A stretch of DNA of 64,000 nucleotides from Verrucomicrobiota bacterium (GCA_026397715.1 JAPLUN010000420.1:1-64000), one strand, 5' to 3'; counted from the first letter of the stretch, positions 1-7,944 are shown. Notes: a model not told the origin generated them from the sequence alone. Made by a program: numbers and translations.

Positions 1-80
1 GTGGGGTGAGCAATTGAATGGATTGATGGAAGGGACGATTTTTCGCTCCTCGAGCCTGAACTCTATACATTGGCAATAAC

Positions 81-269
81 ATGAAAATTGAACTCAGCCG
101 TTCCGATATCGAAACACTCTTGAAGTCACTCAAGTACTCCAAACGTTATATGTCGGAAGCTCTAGTTGCGCCAGATGATGGAACTAACGCTGTGCGACGT
201 GCTAACATTGAAAAGGTTGAACTCGTCGAAACCAAATTGAGTGCTGCACGAGAAGAACATGCCTCTTGA
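81..269 (+). CDS. small hypothetical protein (62 aa)
   Basis: A 62-residue, charged and probably helical protein with no signal peptide or membrane segment. It starts at an ATG and its last codons run into the palindromic repeat field that begins at 268. I do not recognise a family. The amphipathic pattern (IELSRSDIETLLKSL, then KVELVETKL) suggests a small helical bundle or coiled coil. Nothing nearby hints at its job, as the next gene on this strand (609) is an orphan antitoxin. The clean start and amino-acid-like composition favour a real gene, but size alone leaves doubt. Confidence 0.45.
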   Translation: MKIELSRSDIETLLKSLKYSKRYMSEALVAPDDGTNAVRRANIEKVELVETKLSAAREEHAS

Positions 270-542
270 TCCCGGAGGGATCAGAGAAGGTAGCCAGGGT
301 GCAAGCTCGCGAAGCGAGCGCCGCCCCTGGAATGGCGAATCCGCCTAAATTTCCTCAATGGCGCATCCTGAAGGGATGCAAGAACCCTTCGCCTGCTGCC
401 AGGTTCACGCTGGATGTCAGATCTCTTCTCGCATAGCTCCGCCATGCGTCCTTGAGCCGGGTAGGAGTTGCGTAGTTCCGGTGGTTTTCGTTCGGCAAGC
501 CTCACTTCACCACCGGCCACCTTCCTTCATCCCTCTGGGATG
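268..542. repeat. composite palindromic repeat field (REP-like)
   Basis: This gene-free stretch carries four short perfect hairpins: GATCCC/GGGATC at 268-282, GCTCGC/GCGAGC at 305-319, GCATCC/GGATGC at 363-379 and CATCCC/GGGATG at 528-542. The second is nested inside an outer CCAGGG (294-299) / CCCTGG (325-330) stem that is immediately preceded by GTAG at 290-293. A 5' GTAG followed by an imperfect palindrome is the known layout of REP sequences recognised by RAYT transposases. I read this as a dispersed, non-coding mobile repeat cluster. Open frames across it (281-520 minus, 358-549 plus) are not believable genes. Confidence 0.6.
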
Positions 543-608
543 CACATGATTCCACCCCTCGCCACTTGTCATCTTGACGCCCCAATTTCAGAGAGCGACA
601 ATCAATCC

Positions 609-851
609 ATGGACGTCACGCTCGACTACGCTGAGACGCATTTCTCCCAGGTGCTGCACCAAATTGCTCAGGGAGAGGACGTGTTGCTGCGGCAGGGAAC
701 GGTAGCAATCACGCGCATCGTGCCGGTCAAATCACCGTCGCCACTACCACGTCCCCGTGTCGGCGAACGCAACTCGGCCCCCGTTCATTGGAGTGCCGAA
801 TCTTTTTCGTCATTGGACGAAGCAGGCATGCAGGAATTCGGACTGCGGTGA
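609..851 (+). CDS. Phd/YefM-family antitoxin-like protein, orphan
   Basis: An 80-residue protein matching the prevent-host-death antitoxin pattern: an N-terminal strand-helix unit (MDVTLDYAETHFSQVLHQIA), then the EDVLLRQG and ITRIVPV strands typical of the Phd DNA-binding half, then a variable tail that would bind a toxin. The ATG at 609 is preferred over upstream in-frame starts because the family begins exactly here and because upstream sequence is repeat DNA. In the usual arrangement a PIN or RelE toxin follows directly. Here the next gene is on the other strand and ends 14 bases away, so no partner is visible. It may be a relic, a solitary repressor, or act on a toxin elsewhere. Confidence 0.7.
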   Translation: MDVTLDYAETHFSQVLHQIAQGEDVLLRQGTVAITRIVPVKSPSPLPRPRVGERNSAPVHWSAESFSSLDEAGMQEFGLR

Positions 852-864
852 TAAAACCTCTCTT

Positions 865-1224
865 CTACTTCTTCCCCTTCAACCCCTCCCGCACCTTCTT
901 CGGCAGCGCATCCACCACGAGCTGATACGAATGCTTGACCAGCTCCCGCACGAGAGCCGGTGGCACGGTTCCGTCCAGCATCACGGTGTTCCAGTGCTTC
1001 TTGTTCATGTGCCAGCCGGGTTTGATGCCTGCGTGTTCATCACGCAGCTCGATGGCCCTCTCGGGGTCGCATTTGAGATTGATGCGCGCGGGAAACTCAT
1101 CCGGTGAGGTGACGGCAAACATCTTGCCGCCGACTTTGTACACGAGTGCCTCAGGTCCGAAGGGCTGCGTTTCCTCGGCACCGGGAAGGCTCAGGCATTG
1201 TTCGATGACATCGGGCAGTTCCAT
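865..1224 (-). CDS. MmcQ/YjbR family DNA-binding protein
   Basis: A 119-residue protein of the MmcQ/YjbR (CyaY-like fold) family. Supporting segments are the N-terminal IEQCLSLPGAEETQPFGP, the central YKVGGKMFAVTSPDEFPARINLKCDPE and the typical GWHMNKKHWNTVMLDGTVP, followed by a C-terminal helix ending in KKVREGLKGKK. Members are small cytosolic proteins with a predicted DNA-binding surface, and their physiological role is poorly defined. I chose the ATG at 1224 because the family starts at this Met, while the longer frame adds 28 unrelated residues. It faces the orphan antitoxin gene and is probably monocistronic. Confidence 0.85.
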   Translation of the reverse strand: MELPDVIEQCLSLPGAEETQPFGPEALVYKVGGKMFAVTSPDEFPARINLKCDPERAIELRDEHAGIKPGWHMNKKHWNTVMLDGTVPPALVRELVKHSYQLVVDALPKKVREGLKGKK

Positions 1225-1387
1225 GCGGCATGATAGTCCGTCTGGCAGCCGTGCAAATGATACGATGCCCCGCAAAAGCTGACCAACCCCGCGCAACCCA
1301 TGCAGCATGTCTGCCCCGCAGGTGCCGAATGCTGCTCTATTCGTTTGATGAATGGTGCATCACGGTTCTTTCTTGGCGGCACAGCCC

Positions 1388-1960
1388 ATGCGTGCTCCCT
1401 CCCAGTCCAGCCGAAAAATAATGATCGTGGCTTTTGCCTCGGCACATCTGGTCTTTCTTGTGTTCGGCATGCTGCCCACGCGCTGGCGGGACCGGATTCA
1501 GGTGTCTCCGGTGTTCAACCTTTATGAGCGCGTCACACGCTGCCACCAGCTCTGGAACATGTTTGAGACCATTCCAAACATGCACCGTACGGAAGCCCGG
1601 CTGATCGTCCAGGAGCGGGGACAAAAACCCAAAGAGGTGGGCATGGTGCTGCCGGGACTGCGGCGCTTTTCCCAGCACGATCAGGTGCGGCTCAACAACT
1701 GGATGGTCAATGTCATCTTCAATCCCACCCGAGGTGTGTTTCGTGAGTCCTACATGAAGAGTGCGGCGGAGGCGCTGCTCCGCACCGGTCGCTACGCTCC
1801 CCGGACCCAGGTGAGCCTGGAGGTGATCCCTGCCTACACCCGCAGCCTGCTGGGGGTGCGCTCGCTCAAGGAGATCGCTGTCGAGCGTCCTTCGGTGCTG
1901 GGCCCCTTTGAGCTGGAAACGCTCGTCGCCAAGAAAACCCCGGTTCAATCCACTCCATGA
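1388..1960 (+). CDS. hypothetical membrane-anchored protein paired with HTTM protein
   Basis: About 190 residues with one N-terminal hydrophobic segment (IMIVAFASAHLVFLVFGML, roughly residues 12-30) followed by a soluble domain of mixed charge. I do not recognise a named family. Its stop overlaps the start of the next gene by 4 bases (ATGA, 1957-1960), so the two are translationally coupled. The pair is almost certainly a functional unit with the HTTM protein, and this subunit probably exposes its globular part outside the cytoplasmic membrane. An alternative in-frame start lies at 1352. I prefer 1388, which puts the membrane segment close to the N terminus. Confidence 0.65.
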   Translation: MRAPSQSSRKIMIVAFASAHLVFLVFGMLPTRWRDRIQVSPVFNLYERVTRCHQLWNMFETIPNMHRTEARLIVQERGQKPKEVGMVLPGLRRFSQHDQVRLNNWMVNVIFNPTRGVFRESYMKSAAEALLRTGRYAPRTQVSLEVIPAYTRSLLGVRSLKEIAVERPSVLGPFELETLVAKKTPVQSTP

Positions 1961-2862
1961 CGACGGGCACCCAAAGTCTTCAATCCCGTTTCACCGGCCT
2001 GTTTCTGAACCCGGCGGATTCCCGTTTGTATGCCTGCATACGAATCGCGTTCGCGTTCGTGTCGCTGCTGAATCTGATGCAGATCTGGCCGGACCGTGAG
2101 ATCTTCTTCACGGATGTGGGGATGGTGGACCAGGAAGTCGTGCGGAAGTACACCGTCGGGGCTTATCTCTCTGTGTTTGACCTGTGCCATGACGTCTTCG
2201 CAGTCACCAACTACATGTTTTTCAGCGGCTGCGCCATGGTCATGCTGCTGCTAGGCGTTTGGCCGCGGCTGGCGGCTGGCATTGTGTATGTCTGGTATGT
2301 GTCCTACGCCATGCGCGCGCCACTGATCCTGGTGGGCTGGGATGAGGTCTTGCGCTGCACGGCTTTTCTGGTGCTGGTCTCGCCCATGCCTGCCTGCTGG
2401 TCGTGGCGATCACGCAGAGCGCGCAAACGGGCTCCAACTGAGTTGCAGGTGCCATGCTATGGCCTGACGCTGATGAAGGTGCAGCTGGCGGCCATTTATC
2501 TGCAGGCCGTGCTGGCAAGGCTGGACAATGAATACTGGATGAGCGGAGACTTTATGAGTTTCTTCCTGCTCTCCCACAATTCGCGTTGGCCCGGCCTCTG
2601 GGTCCTGAACTATGGCTTCCTGCTGAAAATAGTCACCTATCTGGTGCTGCTCGTGGAGCTCGCGATTCCCATTCTTCTGGTGGTTCCTCGCTGGCGCTGG
2701 TTTGGCTTTGGCGCAGGAATCCTCCTGCACGCGGGCATCAGCCTCATGTCGTACAACCTGATGCTGTTCTTTCTCGCGATGATGACACTCTACCTGAGCT
2801 TTCTGCAGCCGGAGGATATGAACTGGCTGCAGCGCCGCCTGCCACGGCCTAGAGCGAGGTAG
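1957..2862 (+). CDS. HTTM domain integral membrane protein
   Basis: A 301-residue polytopic membrane protein with about seven hydrophobic segments. It resembles the HTTM (horizontally transferred transmembrane) domain, distantly related to vitamin-K-dependent gamma-carboxylase. Signatures are the N-terminal NPADSRLYACIRIAFAFVSL, the GWDEVLRCTAFLVLVSPM segment and YLQAVLARLDNEYWMSGDFM, with conserved polar residues at membrane edges. In other genomes HTTM proteins often sit next to DCC thiol-oxidoreductases. Here the DCC gene is separate, at 11175-11618. It is coupled to the preceding gene by a 4-base overlap. The reaction, if any, is unknown; carboxylation of a substrate is only a family-level guess. 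Confidence 0.75.
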   Translation: MTTGTQSLQSRFTGLFLNPADSRLYACIRIAFAFVSLLNLMQIWPDREIFFTDVGMVDQEVVRKYTVGAYLSVFDLCHDVFAVTNYMFFSGCAMVMLLLGVWPRLAAGIVYVWYVSYAMRAPLILVGWDEVLRCTAFLVLVSPMPACWSWRSRRARKRAPTELQVPCYGLTLMKVQLAAIYLQAVLARLDNEYWMSGDFMSFFLLSHNSRWPGLWVLNYGFLLKIVTYLVLLVELAIPILLVVPRWRWFGFGAGILLHAGISLMSYNLMLFFLAMMTLYLSFLQPEDMNWLQRRLPRPRAR

Positions 2863-2978
2863 AGAGGCTTGTCCCCAAACCTCCGCCGCACGTCTCCTGG
2901 CTTGCTTGGCGGAATCCGTTTCAAAAACCGCTGCAAGCTGGAGCATACGCCATGTGCCCGCGATCTCTCGCGAGTGTC

Positions 2979-3150
2979 TTAGACCAGTTCTCAAAAAAAT
3001 TGTCATTTTGATCCGGCGAGCGCAGCGGCCCCAGTGGCAAGGAGAGTGCGCCGCCTGCTATTTGGAAATAACAGGCAAGCACACGAAGCAGCCAATGGGG
3101 CCGCTCCGCCGCCCGGGCAAAGTGACAAGATTTTTGAGAGTTGGTCTAAA
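2979..3150. repeat. 172-bp imperfect inverted repeat, MITE-like hairpin
   Basis: The whole segment folds back on itself around a perfect centre (TATTT-GG-AAATA at 3060-3070). The outer ends TTAGACCA (2979-2986) and TGGTCTAA (3142-3149) are exact complements. Further in, CTCAAAAA pairs with TTTTTGAG, TTGTCA with TGACAA, and AGCGGCCCCA with TGGGGCCGCT. It lies between convergent genes and overlaps the last codons of pdhC, so pdhB-pdhC transcripts would end in a very long stem. It could be a miniature inverted-repeat element or an oversized terminator. The apparent open frames through it are artefacts. Confidence 0.7.
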
Positions 3151-4438
3151 CCAGCATCAGCGCCGGGTTTTCCAGCAGCTTGCGCATTTCAGCCAGGAAG
3201 GTGGCGGCGACGGCGCCATCGACGACGCGATGGTCTCCGCTGAGGCCGACCCACATGCGCTGACCGACGACGATCTGGCCCTTGTCATTGACGACAGGTG
3301 CGGAGCGGATGCTGCCGATGGCCACGATGGCGGCCTGCGGCGGATTGATGATGGCGGCGAACTGGTCGATGCCAAAAGCACCGAGATTCGAGACGGTGAT
3401 GGTGCCGCCAGCGAAGTCATCGGGGCTGAGCTTCTTGTTCTTGGCCTTGCCGGCGAGATCTTTGACGCCCTGGCTGATTTCGAGCAGCGTTTTCTTTTCC
3501 GCCTGCTTGATGACCGGGGTCACAAGGCCGTCATCAATGGCGATGGCGACGCTGAGACCGACGGACTTGAATTTCACGATGGCATCGCCATCCCACGCTG
3601 CATTGATCGCAGGCTGGGCCTGGGCGGCGCGGATGACGGACTTGAGGATGAAATCGTTGACGGTGTACTTGTTGCCACCGCTCTTGTCGGCAGAGGCGTT
3701 CAAATGGGCGCGGAATGCCATGAGCGGGCCGGCATCGATCTCCATCTGCAGGTAGAAATGGGGGATCTGAGTCTTCGAGGCCAGGAGGCGCTCGGCGATG
3801 ATGTTACGCATGCTGCTGGTGGGCACGCGTTCGTCTTCAGGACCGATGACCGGGCGGATGGCCGGTGTGGCAGCCACGCGGCCTGCAGAAGCACCACCCA
3901 CAGGGGCGTTTTCGACGTCTTCACGCACGATGCGTCCGCCAGGGCCGGTGCCGACGAGTGAGTTGAGATCCACGCCACGTTCCGCAGCAACTTTTTTGGC
4001 GAGAGGGGAGGCTTTGACGCGGAGGGCGGCACCGCCAGCAACGGCGCGGCTCTTGTGCTGCGGGGCCTGGGGCAGGCGTGGACCGGAAGCAGCAACCTTC
4101 GAAGCAGAGGCGGCAGGCTTTTTCTCAGCCGCAGGGGCCGGAGCCGCAGAGGCCTTCGCCTTGGCGATGAGGTCATCCAGATCGGCCGGAGCGGCCTCAC
4201 CGTCTTCCAAAATCACGGCCAGCGGAGCGCCCAGGGGGACTTTGCCGCCCGGGGTGGCGATGAACTTGTGCAGCACGCCTTCAAACGGGCTGGCATATTC
4301 CATGGTGGCCTTGTCAGTCTCGATGTCGGCGATGGCTTTCCCGACGGTGACTTTGTCCCCTTCCTTGACGGTCCATTTGGCGAGGGTCCCCTCGGTCATG
4401 GTGTCACTAAGCTTGGGCATTTCGATGAATTTGGGCAT
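3146..4438 (-). CDS. pdhC: pyruvate dehydrogenase E2, dihydrolipoyl acetyltransferase
   Basis: The 430-residue core of a 2-oxoacid dehydrogenase complex, which transfers acetyl from lipoate to CoA. One lipoyl domain occupies residues 1-78, with the lipoylated Lys43 in IETDKATMEY. An Ala/Pro-rich linker follows. The peripheral subunit-binding domain (ASPLAKKVAAERGVDLNSLV, then GTGPGGRIVREDVE) comes next, and the catalytic domain ends with HRVVDG (His403, Asp407). The N-terminal MPKFIEMPKLSDTMTEG is typical of pyruvate-type E2. It lies 48 bases downstream of pdhB, clearly one operon. E1 alpha and E3 are not in the window. The stop codon is embedded in the 2979-3150 palindrome. Confidence 0.95.
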   Translation of the reverse strand: MPKFIEMPKLSDTMTEGTLAKWTVKEGDKVTVGKAIADIETDKATMEYASPFEGVLHKFIATPGGKVPLGAPLAVILEDGEAAPADLDDLIAKAKASAAPAPAAEKKPAASASKVAASGPRLPQAPQHKSRAVAGGAALRVKASPLAKKVAAERGVDLNSLVGTGPGGRIVREDVENAPVGGASAGRVAATPAIRPVIGPEDERVPTSSMRNIIAERLLASKTQIPHFYLQMEIDAGPLMAFRAHLNASADKSGGNKYTVNDFILKSVIRAAQAQPAINAAWDGDAIVKFKSVGLSVAIAIDDGLVTPVIKQAEKKTLLEISQGVKDLAGKAKNKKLSPDDFAGGTITVSNLGAFGIDQFAAIINPPQAAIVAIGSIRSAPVVNDKGQIVVGQRMWVGLSGDHRVVDGAVAATFLAEMRKLLENPALMLV

Positions 4439-4486
4439 GGCGAAGACGAATGAAAAGTTTTGAGAGAGGGCGAAAAAGGAGACGGA

Positions 4487-5482
4487 TCAGAAAATACTCA
4501 GCGCTTTGGCGACAACGACTTCAGCCGTCGGCAGCTGCAGGGCTTCGAGCGGCGGGCTGTAGATCGCGGGGGAGTCGAGGCTGCACACGCGCTGCACGGG
4601 GGCGTCGAGTTCGTCGAAGATCCGCTCCTGAATCATGTAGGCGATCTGGGCGCCGATGCCGCAATAGGGCTTGTTTTCTTCGACATAGATGGCGCGGTGA
4701 GTTTTCGCGACGGAGGCAAGGATCGTGTCTTCATCAAGTGGGCGGATGGTGCGCAGATCGACAACTTCGGCGCTGATGCCGTGCTCTTCTTCGAGGATCT
4801 TGGCGGCTTCCAGGCAGGTGATGACCGCCTTGCCATGGGCAATGAGGGAGATGTCGGTGCCTTCGCGCTTCACATCGGCCAGACCGAGGGGAATGAAGAG
4901 CTCGCCGTTAGGCAGCTCGTCATTGGACGGCACATCCCATTTTTCGCCGTAGAGCTTGGTGCTCTCCATGAACATGACGGGGTCATTGTCGCGGATGGCG
5001 GCTTTCATGAGGCCCTTGGCATCGTAGGCGTTGCTGGGGCAGACGCACTTCATGCCGGGGAAGCTGGCCATGATGTTTTCCGGGGTGTGGGAGTGGGTGG
5101 CGCCCACGCTGGTGCCACCGTTGGCAGGACCGCGAATGACGATGGGGACGTTGATCTTGCCGCCGCTCATGTAGCGCACCATCGCACCGTTGTTGACGAT
5201 CTGATCCCAGGCGACCGTGTAGAAGCTCCAGAACATGAGCTCCATCACCGGACGCACGCCCAGCATGCTGGCACCGATGCCCATGCCGATGAAACCGGCT
5301 TCGCTGATGGGGGTGTCCACCAGACGCTTGTCGCCCCACTTGTCCCAGAGGCCTTCCGTCACCTTGTAGGCACCGTTGTACTGGGCGACTTCTTCGCCCA
5401 TCACCACGACCATGGGATCGCGAGCAATTTCTTCGTCAAGGGCTTCACGGATGGCTTCGCGGTAGGAAATTTGGCGGGGCAT
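4487..5482 (-). CDS. pdhB: pyruvate dehydrogenase E1 component, beta subunit
   Basis: A 331-residue transketolase-like E1 beta subunit that partners E1 alpha to decarboxylate pyruvate with thiamine diphosphate. The start MPRQISYREAIREALDEE, the MGEEVAQYNGAYKVTEGL segment, the Pyr-domain GASMLGVRPV and the C-terminal IEVVDLRTIRPLDEDT-like block (here AEVVDLRTIRPLDEDT) are all present. I use the ATG at 5482; the longer frame adds 25 residues unlike the family. pdhC follows after 48 bases. The expected pdhA is not upstream, where a divergent sigma-factor gene lies, so E1 alpha must be encoded elsewhere. Confidence 0.93.
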   Translation of the reverse strand: MPRQISYREAIREALDEEIARDPMVVVMGEEVAQYNGAYKVTEGLWDKWGDKRLVDTPISEAGFIGMGIGASMLGVRPVMELMFWSFYTVAWDQIVNNGAMVRYMSGGKINVPIVIRGPANGGTSVGATHSHTPENIMASFPGMKCVCPSNAYDAKGLMKAAIRDNDPVMFMESTKLYGEKWDVPSNDELPNGELFIPLGLADVKREGTDISLIAHGKAVITCLEAAKILEEEHGISAEVVDLRTIRPLDEDTILASVAKTHRAIYVEENKPYCGIGAQIAYMIQERIFDELDAPVQRVCSLDSPAIYSPPLEALQLPTAEVVVAKALSIF

Positions 5483-5885
5483 GGCAATTTTGAGGGAGCA
5501 GTAAGTCGGGGAAGGAGCGGGCGGTGTCAAGCGGGCGGCATCACCGAGGAGGGACAAACTGCCAGCCTTGATAAATTAAAATCCAAAAGCGCCACCAACT
5601 GTCTCCCAAAGCTGAAAAAGTGCCGATTTGCAGGTGATTTTATTAACAAATCTTAACTTTTTTTAGAAATGATGTTGACGATCACCCGAAAGTTTAGTTG
5701 AACGTAGGTTGTCTATTCTTCGCTTGTGACACTTTCCTTCGGTCCAATATCCTATGCTGGCCGCAAACTTGCTCAAAAAACACGAGCGAAGTCTGAATTT
5801 GCTTTTATACTGACTACCCCCTGCGTCTCAGCTCGGGGCAAGGACGTTGGTCCTTGTATCGTATTACCCAACTAGAACGCTTTAT
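5483..5885. other. divergent intergenic region between pdhB and sigma factor
   Basis: About 400 bases without a gene, clearly AT-richer than its surroundings, especially 5570-5710. It must hold the divergent promoters of pdhBC (leftward) and the sigma gene (rightward). On the minus strand there is a perfect TTGACA at 5525-5530 but no convincing -10 at the right distance. On the plus strand TATACT at 5806-5811 could be a -10 for the sigma gene, but the matching -35 is poor. No riboswitch fold was recognised. Confidence 0.4.
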
Positions 5886-6779
5886 ATGGAACTCGACGGA
5901 GGCATTAAGATTTACCTGCGTGAGATCGGCAAGACTGACTTGCTGACTCCCGACCAGGAGGTCGAGCTTGCTGAACGCATTAAACGCGGCGACCCCGAAG
6001 CCCGTTCGCACATGATTCGTGCGAACCTGCGCCTCGTGGTGAAGATCGCCCAGGATTACGCCAACTACGGTCTGCCACTTCTCGACCTCATTTCAGAAGG
6101 AAACATCGGCCTCATGAAGGCCGTGGAACGCTTCGACCCGAACAAGGGTGGCAAACTTTCAACCTACGCCGCCTGGTGGATCAAACAGTCCATCAAGCGC
6201 GCTCTCGCCAACCAGTCCAAGACCATCCGCCTTCCTGTCCACATGGTGGACAAGATCAGCAAGATGCGCCGTGTGGCCATGGCGATGTCTGAAGAACTCG
6301 GCCGCGAACCCACGGACGACGAACTCTCCGAAGAAATCGGCATTGATCGTGCCAAGCTCAGCCAGCTCAAGGTCGCTTCCATGCGCCCTGCCTCGCTCGA
6401 CGCCCCGATCAGCGACGACGACAGCACCGAGTTCGGCGAAATCGTCGGCGACGAAAACGCCCAGACCCCGTTCGACCTGCTCTCGCACAAGAACATGCAC
6501 AGCCAGCTTGATGGCCTGCTGACCGTTCTCGACGAACGCGAACGCAAGATCATCGACGCCCGCTTCGGCCTTGCCGGTCAGAAGCCACGCACGCTGGAAG
6601 AAGTCGGTCAGGAGTTCGGCGTCACGCGAGAGCGTATCCGTCAGCTGCAAAACATCGCGCTGCGCAAGTTGCGCCGTGCCCTGCAGAAGAAGGAAGACCC
6701 GATTCCGAAGGCTCTCCGCAATGCCGGTGGCAAGAAGAAGCGCAAAAAGGCCGCTGCCGCCGAAGCCGAGGACGAATAG
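5886..6779 (+). CDS. sigma-70 family RNA polymerase sigma factor (RpoD/RpoS-like)
   Basis: A 297-residue primary-type sigma factor with regions 1.2 to 4 but no region 1.1. Region 1.2 is DGGIKIYLREIGKTDLLTPDQE. Region 2 includes ANLRLVVKIAQDYANYGLPL and the -10-reading STYAAWWIKQSIKRAL. Region 3 includes MSEELGREPTDDELSEEIG. Region 4 has the LDERERKIIDARFGL and TLEEVGQEFGVTRERIRQ helices. The tail is Lys/Ala-rich (GGKKKRKKAAAAEAEDE). Its size suits a short primary or RpoS-like group 2 factor of PVC bacteria. An in-frame TTG at 5847 would add 13 residues; I prefer the ATG at 5886. A strong terminator follows at 6797. Confidence 0.92.
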   Translation: MELDGGIKIYLREIGKTDLLTPDQEVELAERIKRGDPEARSHMIRANLRLVVKIAQDYANYGLPLLDLISEGNIGLMKAVERFDPNKGGKLSTYAAWWIKQSIKRALANQSKTIRLPVHMVDKISKMRRVAMAMSEELGREPTDDELSEEIGIDRAKLSQLKVASMRPASLDAPISDDDSTEFGEIVGDENAQTPFDLLSHKNMHSQLDGLLTVLDERERKIIDARFGLAGQKPRTLEEVGQEFGVTRERIRQLQNIALRKLRRALQKKEDPIPKALRNAGGKKKRKKAAAAEAEDE

Positions 6780-6796
6780 GATCCCATCAATCACGA

Positions 6797-6825
6797 AGCC
6801 GGAGTCGCAAGACTCCGGCTTTTTT
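6797..6825 (+). terminator. Rho-independent terminator after sigma factor gene
   Basis: A perfect AGCCGGAGTC/GACTCCGGCT stem with a four-base GCAA loop is followed by a run of T residues (6820-6825), 18 bases past the sigma stop codon. It lies between convergent genes. The A-run on the other side is short, so it mainly serves the plus strand. Confidence 0.9.
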
Positions 6826-6830
6826 GTGGC

Positions 6831-7409
6831 CTATTTTGCCACCGGCAGAAACTGCACCGCATCGGCAATCACCACCTTGCCCACCTCCGTGCCCTCATTC
6901 GACACCCGCACCCATCCCGCACGCCCTGCTTCAAACCGAAACGTGCCCAGCGTTCGAAACAGCCGCCCATGCTCCGGCTCCTGCTGCTGATTGATAATCA
7001 CCTTCGCCTCCCCATCCACATGGTGAATCGTCACCGGCGTCTTCGTCGAACGCCGCACATTGTAGCAATGCGCCAGCCTCACCTCATACCAGCCCGCCTT
7101 TGGCAGCTTGGGCGTGAAGGTCACGGACTTGCCTCCCTTTCCAGCCTTCATGTCATGCAAATAACCCAGCCCGACATACGGCGGCGTGTGTGTTGAATAC
7201 TGCCACTCCCCCACCAGCTCCGCATCCACCTCATCCACCACGATGCCCGGCAGCGTCTTCGCATCTGCCACTATGAACTTCGCCATCTCCGGCCGGTCCA
7301 CCTCGCCAGCTGAATGAATATTCGGCAAAGCCTTGGGGTGTGGTTTGAGCACATCAGCAGCCATGACGACGCCGAAAAGAACCAAGAGGGAAGCCAGGCG
7401 AAGAATCAT
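6831..7409 (-). CDS. secreted golvesin/Xly CBD-like domain protein
   Basis: A 192-residue exported protein. Residues 1-17 form a signal peptide (MILRLASLLVLFGVVMA). The rest matches the golvesin C-terminal / xanthan-lyase CBD-like beta domain that PVC bacteria often append to FAD oxidoreductases and sulfatases. Telling segments are GIVVDEVDAELVGEWQYSTH, YVGLGYLHD, AGWYEVRLAHCYNVRRSTKTPV, the INQQQEPEHG block and VVIADAVQFLP. It is probably a carbohydrate- or surface-binding module standing alone. Its start overlaps the stop of the YcxB-like gene by 4 bases, so the two are coupled. Confidence 0.75.
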   Translation of the reverse strand: MILRLASLLVLFGVVMAADVLKPHPKALPNIHSAGEVDRPEMAKFIVADAKTLPGIVVDEVDAELVGEWQYSTHTPPYVGLGYLHDMKAGKGGKSVTFTPKLPKAGWYEVRLAHCYNVRRSTKTPVTIHHVDGEAKVIINQQQEPEHGRLFRTLGTFRFEAGRAGWVRVSNEGTEVGKVVIADAVQFLPVAK

Positions 7410-7900
7410 TCGCGCTTGATGGGAAGCCTCAGTTCTTGAAACTTTCGGCGGATAAAATCCAGCGCCTCTGCTGGAACACCTTCACGTGGCAATGTGAGAT
7501 TATTTCCCTGAACCAGTGCAAGCAGAATGCAGTCGTGATGTTCAATGAGTTCACGAAACACTGTCCACTTCAACTCGGTGCTCCCAAGATTGGACTGAGC
7601 CTGGAGCGTTTCCTCATTCAACCGGTAGTGTACGGGAGCATCCCCCTGCATACGTTTCCAGGCGGCAATGCTGCGCCGCTGCCGGATCTCAATGGCGGGA
7701 TATAACACCAGCAGAAAACCAATGGCCGTCATACCGACAATCGAAGAAGCGCTCCATGGGCCCGGGCGATAATCCAACGCCACTGCCACAATAATCAACA
7801 CCACGGCGAACAACAGGCGCGGCCAGTGTCGAAACAGCCGGCGTCTCGTGACACGTCGAAGAAGTTTTTCAGTGATATGAACGTCGAATTCGATGGGCAT
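7406..7900 (-). CDS. YcxB-like membrane protein
   Basis: About 164 residues with two adjacent membrane segments near residues 28-65 (LLFAVVLIIVAVALDY and IVGMTAIGFLLVLYPAI), then a C-terminal YcxB-like domain. That domain is marked by YRLNEETLQAQSNLGSTELKWTVFRE and the final VPAEALDFIRRKFQEL. YcxB-like proteins are small, uncharacterised membrane proteins with a PH-like cytosolic fold. I chose the ATG at 7900 (MPIEFDVHITEKLL); an upstream start at 7936 adds 12 residues. It is coupled to the downstream golvesin-like gene by an ATGA overlap. The function is unknown. Confidence 0.7.
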   Translation of the reverse strand: MPIEFDVHITEKLLRRVTRRRLFRHWPRLLFAVVLIIVAVALDYRPGPWSASSIVGMTAIGFLLVLYPAIEIRQRRSIAAWKRMQGDAPVHYRLNEETLQAQSNLGSTELKWTVFRELIEHHDCILLALVQGNNLTLPREGVPAEALDFIRRKFQELRLPIKRE

Positions 7901-7944
7901 GTGAGGATGACTTGGCGGTCTCAAATGTGGCGGCAAATGGAACT

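Noticed and set aside
281..549. Short frames within the hairpin field
   Set aside because: They consist of repeat DNA with stop-rich alternatives and protein-unlike composition.
2906..3961. Plus-strand 351-codon frame opposite pdhC
   Set aside because: It is antisense to a clearly recognised E2 with perfect domain order, and its product has no coherent fold.
4460..5656. Plus-strand 398-codon frame opposite pdhB
   Set aside because: It is a shadow of the E1 beta gene, with His/Asp/Ala-rich low-complexity translation.
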